Made by a program: the position numbers and the translations under genes
The notes under the pieces: model-generated
Database searches by the model: none
What the model saw: the letters and a program-made list of their open reading frames with translations, nothing else
What the model was told of the DNA's origin: nothing
Shown here: in pieces, positions 28,158 to 36,727 of the stretch
Numbering within the stretch: the first letter of the stretch is position 1
How the letters are laid out: every line of letters begins with the position of its first letter
NCBI GenBank assembly: GCA_963792075.1
Contig: CAWBUW010000012.1
Coordinates: forward strand, 1,922,001-1,986,000
Direction of reading: 5' to 3'
DNA length: 64,000 nucleotides
From: CAWBUW01 sp963792075
Lineage (GTDB): Bacteria; Chloroflexota; Anaerolineae; Anaerolineales; UBA4823

Positions 28158-29456
28158 AGACGAATCCTGATTGCGGTTGCCCTCAGAGCCAAGGGCCCCT
28201 GGGCTCTGTATCGTCGATCTCGCAGTATCGTTCAGCGTTATGGCCTCAACTCAGGCTTAATGGATCATGCATTACAGCGTTTTTCCGAGGTGCTGCGGCA
28301 ATTCGACTGCGGCGCGACTTTTCCGATCACGGCTGTCACTCTGAACCGGCATGGGAACGTAATTGCAAAGTACATGAGCCAGAACATCGAGTTCGCTGTG
28401 CATGGCTATACCCACGTGGATTATTCCCGGCTTGCGCCAGAGACGCAGCTCGCTCATCTTCAGCAATCCCGGGAGGTTTTCGCTCGTGTGGGTATTACGC
28501 CCATGGGGTTTCGTTCTCCTTACCTGAGTTGGGATGATAACCTGTCAGCAGCCATTGAGGCGGCTGGCTTTTCTTATGTGAGTAACCAGCCTATCCTGTG
28601 GGATGTCCTGGACAACGATGCCTTTACCCCATCGGCTATTGGCAGTTATGAACGGGCGCTTGCCTTTTATGATCCGTGGCGGGCCAGTGAACGGCTATCA
28701 CTGCCCCGGCTGGAGGATCAGTTGGTCGAAATCCCCGTTGCATTGCCGGATGATGAGATTCTGATCGAGCGCTTAAACGGCGAATATTGCCTTGTCCAGG
28801 ATACCTGGCGGCGCATCCTGTCCCAGACTTATCAACGCGGAGAGCTGTTCACGTTGCAATTGCACCCTGAGCGCATCACCTTGTGCGCTGATGACCTCTC
28901 AACGGTGTTGGCCGAAGCGCGCTCGCTGACACCGGCGGTATGGTGTGCTCGAATGGACGAAATTACTACCTGGTGGAAAGCGCGAGCCGGAGCAACCATA
29001 GAGGTTTCCGGAGCTGTCGATGGTGCGTACCACTGTATTGTAAGCGCTCCCAGCGGGGCTACCGTGTTGGCTCGCGCGGTTGAGGTTGATGCTCCCAATT
29101 CATCCTGGGCGAATGGCTACCGAGAAGTGAAGGCAACGCGCTTCGCCTTCAAGTCCCACCTCCGCCCTTTGATTGGCCTCTCGCATGATACCTCACCAGT
29201 TTTAGAGCGCTTCTTGCAGCAGCAAGGATTTATCGTTGAAACCAGCCAGGAACGTGAGCGCTATTCGTGTTATTTCGACCAAGTGAATTTTCTTGCCAGC
29301 CAGGAGCAGTCAGTTCTGGCTCAAATTGAAGGATCCGGTCAGCCTTTGTTGAGGCTGGGGCGCTGGCCAAATGGCGCCCAAAGCGCCTTGGCGATTACTG
29401 GCGACATTGACGCAATGACTCTGTGGGATTATGGTATGCGCATGGTCGGAAGATGA
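28154..29456 (+). CDS. Second polysaccharide deacetylase-like protein, probable frameshift near the start and permuted motif order
   Basis: The main frame is open from 28158 to 29456, and its first ATG is at 28260. Upstream in-frame codons (LRAKGPWALYRRSRSIVQRYG) look coding, and an ATG at 28154, coupled to the previous stop as ATGA, would join them if one A at 28163-28164 were absent (MKTILIAVALRAKG...). Motifs in order are ATFPITAVTL, VHGYTHVDYS (H-x3-H), FRSPYLSWDD and LQLHPERI. The strand-1 aspartate motif appears only at the C-terminus (SALAITGDIDAM). This suggests a circularly permuted NodB domain. About 430 residues. Confidence 0.75.
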
Positions 29457-29474
29457 AAACATGGTTGAAAAATA

Positions 29475-30707
29475 ATGCCTCTTTCTAAAGACCAGCTTCG
29501 TTTCCCCCATTGTATGGTTGTATTTGCTTCATACCCGCTCGGAGAAACCCGCGTGCAGCGGGAAGCTGAAGCGTTGGTGCGAAACGGGTATGACGTGGAT
29601 GTGATCTGTGTACGCCTGGCGGGCGAACCAGCCGTTGATGTCTATAAAGGTGTCAAAATCTATCGGGAGAAGTTTCGCCTTCCATCTGTTTTTTCGAGGG
29701 GCAGTGGCTTGTCCGAAAAGTTTCTCAAATATATGCGCTTCTTTTTTTCGGCCAGTATCCGAGTCACCCAGTTGTATTTCCAGAAAAAATATGCCACCAT
29801 CCAGGTGCACAATTTGCCAGACTTCCTGGTTTTTTGTGCTCTGATACCCAAGCTGCTTGGTGTTCCTATCATACTCGATCTGCATGATCTGATGCCCGAA
29901 TTCTTCGCCGGGCGCTTTGGGCAGAGTTCATCCCTTGGCGCACGGTTGGTTCGCCTGCAAGAACATATGGCCTGCCGGTTTGCCGATCATGTCATCACAG
30001 TCAGTGATCATTGGAGACAGGCATTGATTGGACGGAGAGTGCCGGCGAATAAGTGCAGCGTGGTCATGAACGTTGCTGACGATCAGATTTTTAGCCTATC
30101 AAACGAAGATCACACCCACACGATACCCCGCCAGGGATTCCGGCTGATTTATCACGGAAGCATTCAAGAACGCTATGGATTGGATCTGGCTGTGCAAGCG
30201 ATCGACCAGGTTTGTCATGAAATCCCTGGAGTTCATCTTTCACTGGTGGGTGCTGGTCCATTCTTACCAGTTGTGCAAGCGATGGTGGATGATCTCGGCC
30301 TTCGCGAACATGTCAGTATCGAGCCTTTGCGCCTGGTTGAAGAGCTTCCTGAGATCATCCGCTCATGTGACCTGGGTGTGGTCCCCTACCGGTCTGATGT
30401 TTTCACCGACGGCTTGGTACCGACCAAGTTGATGGAATATGCCGCGATGGGCTTGCCCGCGATTGCTGCCCGGACGACAGCTATCCAGGCCTACTTCAGC
30501 GGGACAAATACCGAATTCTTCGAACCTGGAAATGTGGATGACCTGGCTCGCTGTATTGTCATGCTGCACCATCATCCAGACCGCATGGCGGAGCTTGCCC
30601 GTGGAAGTCAGAATTTTAACCGGCGCTACAACTGGGCAAAAATCGGCGATGCCTATGTGGCGTTGGTAGACAAGTTGAGGATGGGCAAATCAACAATTCA
30701 AAAATGA
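29475..30707 (+). CDS. Family 4 glycosyltransferase
   Basis: 410 residues, GT-B fold. The N-terminal domain begins CMVVFASYPLGETRVQREAEAL, a form common in exopolysaccharide clusters. The donor domain contains LIYHGSIQERYGLDLAVQAI and a sugar-nucleotide site near CDLGVVPYRSDVFTDGLVPTKLMEYAAMG. It is a separate family member from the gene at 26218. An internal ATG at 29514 is an alternative start that removes 13 residues. The stop overlaps the next ATG (ATGA). Confidence 0.9.
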   Translation: MPLSKDQLRFPHCMVVFASYPLGETRVQREAEALVRNGYDVDVICVRLAGEPAVDVYKGVKIYREKFRLPSVFSRGSGLSEKFLKYMRFFFSASIRVTQLYFQKKYATIQVHNLPDFLVFCALIPKLLGVPIILDLHDLMPEFFAGRFGQSSSLGARLVRLQEHMACRFADHVITVSDHWRQALIGRRVPANKCSVVMNVADDQIFSLSNEDHTHTIPRQGFRLIYHGSIQERYGLDLAVQAIDQVCHEIPGVHLSLVGAGPFLPVVQAMVDDLGLREHVSIEPLRLVEELPEIIRSCDLGVVPYRSDVFTDGLVPTKLMEYAAMGLPAIAARTTAIQAYFSGTNTEFFEPGNVDDLARCIVMLHHHPDRMAELARGSQNFNRRYNWAKIGDAYVALVDKLRMGKSTIQK

Positions 30708-31546
30708 AAATAAAATTTCACCCCCAATTTACCGATCAAGGCAATATTGAATATTGGAATAGCATCTATGATCAACCAGGTTTCACGGGGTACTGCTATA
30801 GACAAAGGATGGGCACGGTACTCTCCTGGTTAGAAGACTTGGGTTTGTCTGAAAATTCAAAGATCCTGGAAGCTGGTTGTGGCGCAGGCAGGCTTGTAGA
30901 CGAAGCGACCAAGAGAGGTTATAGGGTTGTCGGAATGGATTATTCTTATGGAATGCTCTTGAAGGCCAGCAGTATCTGCAACCATCAGGATGAACTGAGT
31001 GTCGCATTTTTGCAAGGAGATATTGAGGCATTGCCTTATAAAGATTTTAGTTTTGATGTAATCGTTTGTCTTGGTGTGGTTGCATATCTCAAGTCTGAGT
31101 ACGTAGCGTTGCACGAGTTAGCGAGGGTATTAAAACCCGGCGGAATATTGATTATCAGCATCGTAAATAAAGCTCGTCTGGTATATCGCTTGGACTTACC
31201 GCTTTTATTCATTTCTATAGCAAAAAAGATACGGACTGGATTAACCTTACACAAAAGAAATAGCTCAGTTATCGATATTGACCCATCCTTAACCACGTAT
31301 TTTGTTCCGCAATTCAAGAAATCTATAGAACTGGCTGGCTTAACAGTATTAGAAATTAAGTCAGTTCCCTGGAAATTACTGACTTTTTGTGGCAAAGAGG
31401 TGTTCCCTCAAAAAATGGCTGCAAAGATAACTCTGTTTTTCGAGCAGTTTTCGAATATTCCCATGGTTGGATCTTTTGGAGGCATGTGCATTTTTAAGGC
31501 GGGAAAGAACTCTCTTGGAAACGATCCTATTGAAGGAGTAACCTGA
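30704..31546 (+). CDS. Class I SAM-dependent methyltransferase
   Basis: 280 residues. SAM-binding motif I is ILEAGCGAGRLVDEA (about 47-61), followed by acidic VVGMDYS and motif IV region FDVIVCLGVVAYL. The Methyltransf_11 pattern continues with RVLKPGGILIIS. It probably methylates a sugar or an intermediate of the polymer. The ATG overlaps the preceding stop by 4 bp. Confidence 0.87.
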   Translation: MKIKFHPQFTDQGNIEYWNSIYDQPGFTGYCYRQRMGTVLSWLEDLGLSENSKILEAGCGAGRLVDEATKRGYRVVGMDYSYGMLLKASSICNHQDELSVAFLQGDIEALPYKDFSFDVIVCLGVVAYLKSEYVALHELARVLKPGGILIISIVNKARLVYRLDLPLLFISIAKKIRTGLTLHKRNSSVIDIDPSLTTYFVPQFKKSIELAGLTVLEIKSVPWKLLTFCGKEVFPQKMAAKITLFFEQFSNIPMVGSFGGMCIFKAGKNSLGNDPIEGVT

Positions 31547-31547
31547 C

Positions 31548-32789
31548 ATGGAATCTGAAACTCAACCTGGTAAAAAACCTTGTGCAGTCGTGTTCGCGCT
31601 TGACAGCATAAACGGACTGCAGACAGCGCGTACATTAGCCAGACGAGGCATCCCTGTCATTGGCATTGCCAGTGATCCTAAGCATCCTTGTTGCCGGACG
31701 AAGGTTTGCGAAGAGATCATTTTTGCAGAAACAGAGACAGATAATTTAATTGAAACTCTCGAAGTTTTGGGCCCGAAATTAGGGCTAAAAGCTGTTCTCT
31801 TTCCTTGTAACAACCTGGAAGTGCTACTGATTTCTCGGCATCGCCAGAGACTGGAAAACTGGTATTACATTATCCTATCTGATCCTGAAGTAGATGAGAT
31901 GCTGATGAATAAAACCAGTTTCTATAATTATGCCCAAAAGGAAGGTTTTCCAATCCCCCGTACTTTTATGCTCAATAACAGGTCTGACGCTGAACAAGCG
32001 GCCCAAGAGCTTGTTTTTCCATGCATTCTAAAACCTTCGAGCAGGTCTTATGAGTGGGAGCAGAATAGCACTTACAAAGCCTATAAAGCATTCACAGTGG
32101 ATGAGTTTCTTGCTCTCTACGATCGATGCGAAAAATGGAGTAAGGAACTAATAGTTCAAGAATGGATAGAAGGGCCCGATTCCAATCTTTACACTTGCTA
32201 TTGCTATTTTAGTACTGATTCAAAGCCCCTTGTGACGTTTGTTACTCGCAAATTACGTCAATGGCCGCCAGAATTGGGCGAAGGCTGCTTTGGCGAAGAA
32301 TGCCGGAATGATATTGTTTTACAGGAGACAGTGCGTTTGTTCAAAAGTGTTTGTTTGCGAGGACTCGGATACCTGGAAATGAAGAGCGACTCGCGGACCG
32401 GAAAATACTTTATTGTAGAACCTAATATTGGCCGGCCAACAAGCAAATCATCTTTGGCCGAGGCCGGTGGGGTTGAATTGGTTTACACCATGTACTGTGA
32501 TGCGCTCGGATGGGATTTGCCCGCGAATCGAGTGCAAAAGTATGGCAATGCGAAATGGATCTTCTTGCGTCGCGATTTTCAATCCGCGTTTTATTATTGG
32601 CGTAGAGGAGAACTTACACTCGTGGAGTGGTGGCGGTCTTTGCACGGCCCAAAGGTGGACGCCATGTTTTCCTGGACTGACCCGACCCCCTTTTGGTATG
32701 ATCTAATAAGATCTATTCGTAAATATATATTTCCTCAGGAACGAAGGAAGAGTAATTATCGGAACCCCTTTCCTAAGAATTTACAGTAA
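31548..32789 (+). CDS. ATP-grasp ligase of the carboxylate-amine type
   Basis: 413 residues. An N-terminal Rossmann-like domain (AVVFALDSINGLQTARTLARRGIPVIG) is followed by an ATP-grasp domain with CILKPSSR, the adenine-region LIVQEWIEGPDSNLYT, and the metal-binding end KYFIVEPNIGRPTSK, in which N and E are conserved. Members near capsule genes join amino acids or other carboxylates to amines. With the two FemAB-like proteins downstream this suggests an amino-acid-modified polymer. GGAG precedes the ATG. Confidence 0.8.
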   Translation: MESETQPGKKPCAVVFALDSINGLQTARTLARRGIPVIGIASDPKHPCCRTKVCEEIIFAETETDNLIETLEVLGPKLGLKAVLFPCNNLEVLLISRHRQRLENWYYIILSDPEVDEMLMNKTSFYNYAQKEGFPIPRTFMLNNRSDAEQAAQELVFPCILKPSSRSYEWEQNSTYKAYKAFTVDEFLALYDRCEKWSKELIVQEWIEGPDSNLYTCYCYFSTDSKPLVTFVTRKLRQWPPELGEGCFGEECRNDIVLQETVRLFKSVCLRGLGYLEMKSDSRTGKYFIVEPNIGRPTSKSSLAEAGGVELVYTMYCDALGWDLPANRVQKYGNAKWIFLRRDFQSAFYYWRRGELTLVEWWRSLHGPKVDAMFSWTDPTPFWYDLIRSIRKYIFPQERRKSNYRNPFPKNLQ

Positions 32790-32835
32790 TGATTCCTGGT
32801 AAGTCGCACAAATCCAATGGGTAAAACACTCTTGT

Positions 32836-33930
32836 ATGCAAGTTAAACACATATCTGCTAACCAACGTGAAGAGTGGAATGCTTTTGCGGCCCGAGAGCC
32901 GTCTTTTGCCCTTTTACAATCCTGGGAGTGGGGAGAGTTCAAAGAAAATTTGGGCTGGAAGGTCTATCGTATTGCGGTACTGGAGCAGAATCGAATTATC
33001 GCAGGAGCGCAGATGCTGATCAAGTCGTTACCGTCAAAATTGGCCAGTGTTGCATATGTCCCTCGCGGGCCTATCGGCAATTGGCTTGGCAAAGAGATGA
33101 CCTTCCAACTCTTGTCTGAATTGCACAGAGTAGCTCGACTTCACAGGGTGATCTTCTTAAAGATTGAACCCCCCCTTTTTTACGACACAGCGATAGATCA
33201 AATGCTCCAACAGCATCATTTCCGTCCTAGTTCCTACACAAACCAACCGCGTGCCACCCTCATCATAGATCTTAATCCAAGCCTGGACGATATCTTGCTA
33301 CACATGCGTTCGACAACAAAACAGCGTATCAAATCCAGCACCGGGAAAGGCCTGTCAATTCGTGTCGGCGGTATCGACGATTTGCGGTCCTTCTACAACC
33401 TGATGAAGGTAACCAGTAAGCGAGCCCATTTTCCATCACGAACCCGCGCATATTATGAACAAGAATGGCAATCCTTTGCGAGCAACAAGCAAAATGTATT
33501 GTTAATGGCTTCCTATCAAGATCAGTTGTTGGCCGTACATATGGCATATTGTTTTGGCGATCATGCTGCCTATCTACATGGAGGTTCAGTTATCGATTCT
33601 GCAAGATTGCACCCTAATCACCTGTTAGTCTGGGAAGCGATCAAATGGGCCAAAGAACATGGTTGCCGTACTTATGATCTATGGGGCATACCAGACGAAG
33701 TAGGCCAGACTGTATCTTTAGGAAATGAACTACCTCCCTTAAATCGATCAGACGGCCTGTGGGGTGTTTATCAATTCAAGAGCGGCTTCAGCAAAAATGT
33801 CGCCTACTACACAGGTGCATATGATTATGTCTACAACCCTTTGTTTTACGCACTTATCACAAATAGGCTCTTCAATAGTGGAGTAATAGATCGATTTTCC
33901 GTTATGTTGGATTCGTTTTTTAGGAGATGA
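32836..33930 (+). CDS. FemAB/GNAT-like aminoacyl or acyl transferase (first of a pair)
   Basis: 364 residues. It contains the FemX-like segments SFALLQSWEWGEFKENLGWK, the central LNPSLDDILLHMRSTTKQRIKSS, and the C-terminal LHPNHLLVWEAIKWAKEHGCRTYDLWG with YQFKSGFSKN. The double-GNAT fold is typical of enzymes that add amino acids from tRNA to peptidoglycan, and of homologues in polysaccharide clusters. It is cytoplasmic, with no signal peptide. ATGA coupling links it to the next gene, a divergent relative. Confidence 0.85.
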   Translation: MQVKHISANQREEWNAFAAREPSFALLQSWEWGEFKENLGWKVYRIAVLEQNRIIAGAQMLIKSLPSKLASVAYVPRGPIGNWLGKEMTFQLLSELHRVARLHRVIFLKIEPPLFYDTAIDQMLQQHHFRPSSYTNQPRATLIIDLNPSLDDILLHMRSTTKQRIKSSTGKGLSIRVGGIDDLRSFYNLMKVTSKRAHFPSRTRAYYEQEWQSFASNKQNVLLMASYQDQLLAVHMAYCFGDHAAYLHGGSVIDSARLHPNHLLVWEAIKWAKEHGCRTYDLWGIPDEVGQTVSLGNELPPLNRSDGLWGVYQFKSGFSKNVAYYTGAYDYVYNPLFYALITNRLFNSGVIDRFSVMLDSFFRR

Positions 33931-34955
33931 GCTTTAAATTAGTTGTTTCAGTAGATGAAGAAGTCTGGCGGGGATTTGTAGATCGACATCCTCAAGGGAA
34001 TATCTTCCACACCCCAGAGATGTTCCAGGTCTTTGAGCGCGCTCGCGGCTATCATCCTCGACTGTATGCAGCCGTGGACGACGACGGGCAGATGCTGGCG
34101 CTGCTGCTGCCAGTGCAGGTGACCTTGATCAATGGCCCGCTGCGCCGCCTGACAACCCGCGCGATTGCTTATGGCAGCGCCGTATGCTCCTCCGACACAA
34201 TGGGTAGGAAAGCCCTGGCTGCCCTGCTTGACGATTACACGCAAAAAAGCCATCATCAGATCTTGTTCACTGAGCTGCGCAACCAATCAGACTTGAGCGC
34301 TATTCAGCCGGTTTTGCAGCAGTGTGGGTATACTTATGAGGAGCACTTAAATTTCCTGATCGACATCCAGGGATCCCCTGAGCAGATATTACAGAACATC
34401 GGGTCGCGCACACGCAAACATATTCGCCAGACGCTGCGTAAGGGGTTGGTGGTCGCTGAGGAACTGCGCGACCACAGCCTGCTACCGCTATGGTATGAGT
34501 TGGTGCACAAGACGTATAACGCTGCCCGTATTCCGCTGGCCGATTATTCGCTGTTCGACGCGGCTTTCAATGTCTTGCAACCCCGTGGGATGGTGCAGTT
34601 TTGGGTGGCGCGCGTCGGGCAGACTTATGTCGCCGCATCTGCAGAGTTACTTTACAAAGACGTGATTTACGGCTGGTACAGCGGCGTCGATCGTGCCTTC
34701 GCGGCCGAATCTCCGGGTGAGCTTCTGATGTGGTGCGTGCTGGAACGCGGCAGCATGGCTGGGTTCAAGACCTATGATTTCGGCGGCGCCGGCCGGCCGA
34801 ATGAGGTGTATGGTGTGCGCGATTTCAAAGCGAAGTTTGGTGGCCAACTGGTTTGTTTCGGGCGCAACACGAAAATCCATTCTCCCCATTTACTCCGCTG
34901 GAGCAAATGGGGCTATCAATTTTTCCGCCAGCTACTTAAAGGTTTTTCGGCCTGA
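33927..34955 (+). CDS. FemAB/GNAT-like transferase (second of a pair)
   Basis: 342 residues, same fold as its neighbour: HPQGNIFHTPEMFQVFERARGY at the N-terminus, IGSRTRKHIRQTLRKGL in the centre and ESPGELLMWCVLERGSMAGFKTYDFGGAG with DFKAKFGG at the C-terminus. It is visibly GC-richer than the genes before it, so the pair probably did not arise by recent duplication here. AGGAG precedes the ATG at 33927. Substrate unknown; aminoacylation of sugar amines is the leading idea. Confidence 0.85.
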   Translation: MSFKLVVSVDEEVWRGFVDRHPQGNIFHTPEMFQVFERARGYHPRLYAAVDDDGQMLALLLPVQVTLINGPLRRLTTRAIAYGSAVCSSDTMGRKALAALLDDYTQKSHHQILFTELRNQSDLSAIQPVLQQCGYTYEEHLNFLIDIQGSPEQILQNIGSRTRKHIRQTLRKGLVVAEELRDHSLLPLWYELVHKTYNAARIPLADYSLFDAAFNVLQPRGMVQFWVARVGQTYVAASAELLYKDVIYGWYSGVDRAFAAESPGELLMWCVLERGSMAGFKTYDFGGAGRPNEVYGVRDFKAKFGGQLVCFGRNTKIHSPHLLRWSKWGYQFFRQLLKGFSA

Positions 34956-35033
34956 CCGCCTGGATGATGGAGTAGCGGGGCCGGCTTCGGTTGGTGCCTT
35001 TTCACCAGATTTTGAGCAGAAAGAGGAGGGCTT

Positions 35034-35657
35034 ATGTCTATCCGTGTTCATACCAGCGCTGAGGTTTCGGATAAGGCGCGGATTGGGGATGGAACCAGCA
35101 TATGGCATCACAGCCAGGTGCGAGAAGGCGCCCAATTAGGCCAGAATTGCATCCTGGGGAAGGGGGTATACGTTGATGCCGGTGTTAGCATCGGAAACAA
35201 TGTCAAAATACAGAATTATGTTTCTGTATACCATGGCGTAACCATTGAAGATGGCGTTTTCATTGGCCCGCACGTCTGCTTCACCAACGATTTGCGCCCG
35301 CGGGCAATCAACCCGGATGGCACTCTTAAAGCATCCGATGATTGGGTGTTGAGTGAGACGCTGATAAAACGGGGAGCGGCGCTTGGCGCAAATTCCACGG
35401 TCCGCTGCGGCGTTACCATTGGGGAATGGGCCATGATCGGGTCTGGGAGCGTCATCACAAGGGATATCCCCGCGTATGGCCTCGTGATGGGAAACCCCGC
35501 CAGGCTTAAAGGGTTTGTCTGCCCTTGCGGAGAAAAGCTTATAAAAAAAGAAGCGCTTAATTCTGGCGAGTCGATACAGTGTCCGAAATGTGGCTTCAGT
35601 ACAATAATTCTTCACGAAAATCACGCGGATTTATTCAATAAGGAGTTCACGAGATGA
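35034..35657 (+). CDS. wbpD: WbpD/WlbB-like N-acetyltransferase with a C-terminal zinc-ribbon-like extension
   Basis: 207 residues of left-handed beta-helix hexapeptide repeats (for example ADVSDKA-type repeats from residue 5 to 165, with the HGV region VSVYHGVTIEDGVF). It matches UDP-2-acetamido-3-amino-2,3-dideoxy-glucuronate N-acetyltransferases. After the usual end (VMGNPARLKG) come about 40 residues with CPCG and CPKCG, a likely four-Cys zinc site. It forms an ATGA-coupled set with the DegT aminotransferase and Gfo/Idh/MocA dehydrogenase that follow. GAGGAGGG precedes the ATG. Confidence 0.83.
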   Translation: MSIRVHTSAEVSDKARIGDGTSIWHHSQVREGAQLGQNCILGKGVYVDAGVSIGNNVKIQNYVSVYHGVTIEDGVFIGPHVCFTNDLRPRAINPDGTLKASDDWVLSETLIKRGAALGANSTVRCGVTIGEWAMIGSGSVITRDIPAYGLVMGNPARLKGFVCPCGEKLIKKEALNSGESIQCPKCGFSTIILHENHADLFNKEFTR

Positions 35658-36727
35658 TCCCGATATCAAAACCGTTTATTGGCGAAGCGGAAAAGCAAGC
35701 TGTAATGGATGTTCTCGAATCGGGCATGCTAGTTCAGGGTTCAAGAGCGGCCAAACTGGAAGAAAAATTCGCGGCGATTTGCAATACCCAGTATGCTATT
35801 GCTACCTCATCAGGAACGACCGCTTTACACGTTGCCCTTTTAGCCCACGGAATTGGCTCCGGTGATGAAGTCATCACAACGCCCTTTACGTTTATGGCAT
35901 CCGTAAATGCGATTCTTTACGTGGGCGCCAAACCAATTTTTGTCGATATTGAGGCAGATACGTTTAATATCAATCCAGAGCTGATCGAAGCTGCGATCAC
36001 CCCAAAAACAAAAGCCATTCTACCGGTACATCTCTACGGTTATCCGTGTAATATGGATGCAATCATGGATATTGCGCAGAAGCATGGCCTGATCGTCATT
36101 GAGGATGCCTGTCAGGCCGTTGGTTCGAAATTCCATGAAAAGCCGGTTGGATCATTTGGTACAGGTTGCTTTAGCCTGTATGCAACCAAGAATATTATGG
36201 CAGGCGAAGGTGGAATGATCACCACCGGCGACGAGACCATTGCAAAACGCTGCCGGATGATCCGCAACCATGGCATGCAGCGCCGTTATTACCATGATAT
36301 GCTTGGTTATAATTTCCGGCTTTCTGACTTGCATGCTGCCATTGGGTTAGTACAAATCGATCGACTTAGGGATTTTACCGAAGTGCGCCAGACGAATGCC
36401 TTTTTCTTGAATTCTCGTCTGAAGAGTGTAAAAACGCCTCAGGTCCGTCCGGGGTATGAACATGTCTGGCATCAATATACCATTCTGGTGGATGGCGGGC
36501 GCGACCGGGATGGTGCGGTAAAAATGCTCAATGATGCCGGTATCGGAACGGGCATCTTTTATCCTGTTCCTGCTTATAAACAAGCTCATCTGGTTGCGGA
36601 AGGTTATGGAGATCTTTATTTACCTGTCACAGAGGGTATGGTCAAAGAAGTGATTTCCTTGCCAGTGCATCCACAGCTCAGCCAGGCCGATCTTCAAATG
36701 ATCGTAGAGGGGGTAAATAAATTATGA
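35654..36727 (+). CDS. wbpE: DegT/DnrJ/EryC1/StrS aminotransferase, WbpE-like
   Basis: 357 residues, PLP-dependent. Family segments are present: ISKPFIGEAEKQAVMDVLESG, TSSGTTALHVALLA, PVHLYGYP, IEDACQAVGSKF and the PLP-lysine region FSLYATKNIMAGEGG. It would transfer an amino group from glutamate to the 3-keto sugar made by the Gfo/Idh/MocA enzyme, feeding WbpD. Its start overlaps the wbpD stop (ATGA), and its stop overlaps the next start. Confidence 0.87.
   Translation: MIPISKPFIGEAEKQAVMDVLESGMLVQGSRAAKLEEKFAAICNTQYAIATSSGTTALHVALLAHGIGSGDEVITTPFTFMASVNAILYVGAKPIFVDIEADTFNINPELIEAAITPKTKAILPVHLYGYPCNMDAIMDIAQKHGLIVIEDACQAVGSKFHEKPVGSFGTGCFSLYATKNIMAGEGGMITTGDETIAKRCRMIRNHGMQRRYYHDMLGYNFRLSDLHAAIGLVQIDRLRDFTEVRQTNAFFLNSRLKSVKTPQVRPGYEHVWHQYTILVDGGRDRDGAVKMLNDAGIGTGIFYPVPAYKQAHLVAEGYGDLYLPVTEGMVKEVISLPVHPQLSQADLQMIVEGVNKL

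Noticed and set aside
28154..28537. 127-codon frame starting at the preceding stop (MKTNPDCG...)
   Set aside because: After the first few codons it is out of frame with the deacetylase, whose sequence is conserved; the ATG is more likely the displaced start of that gene.
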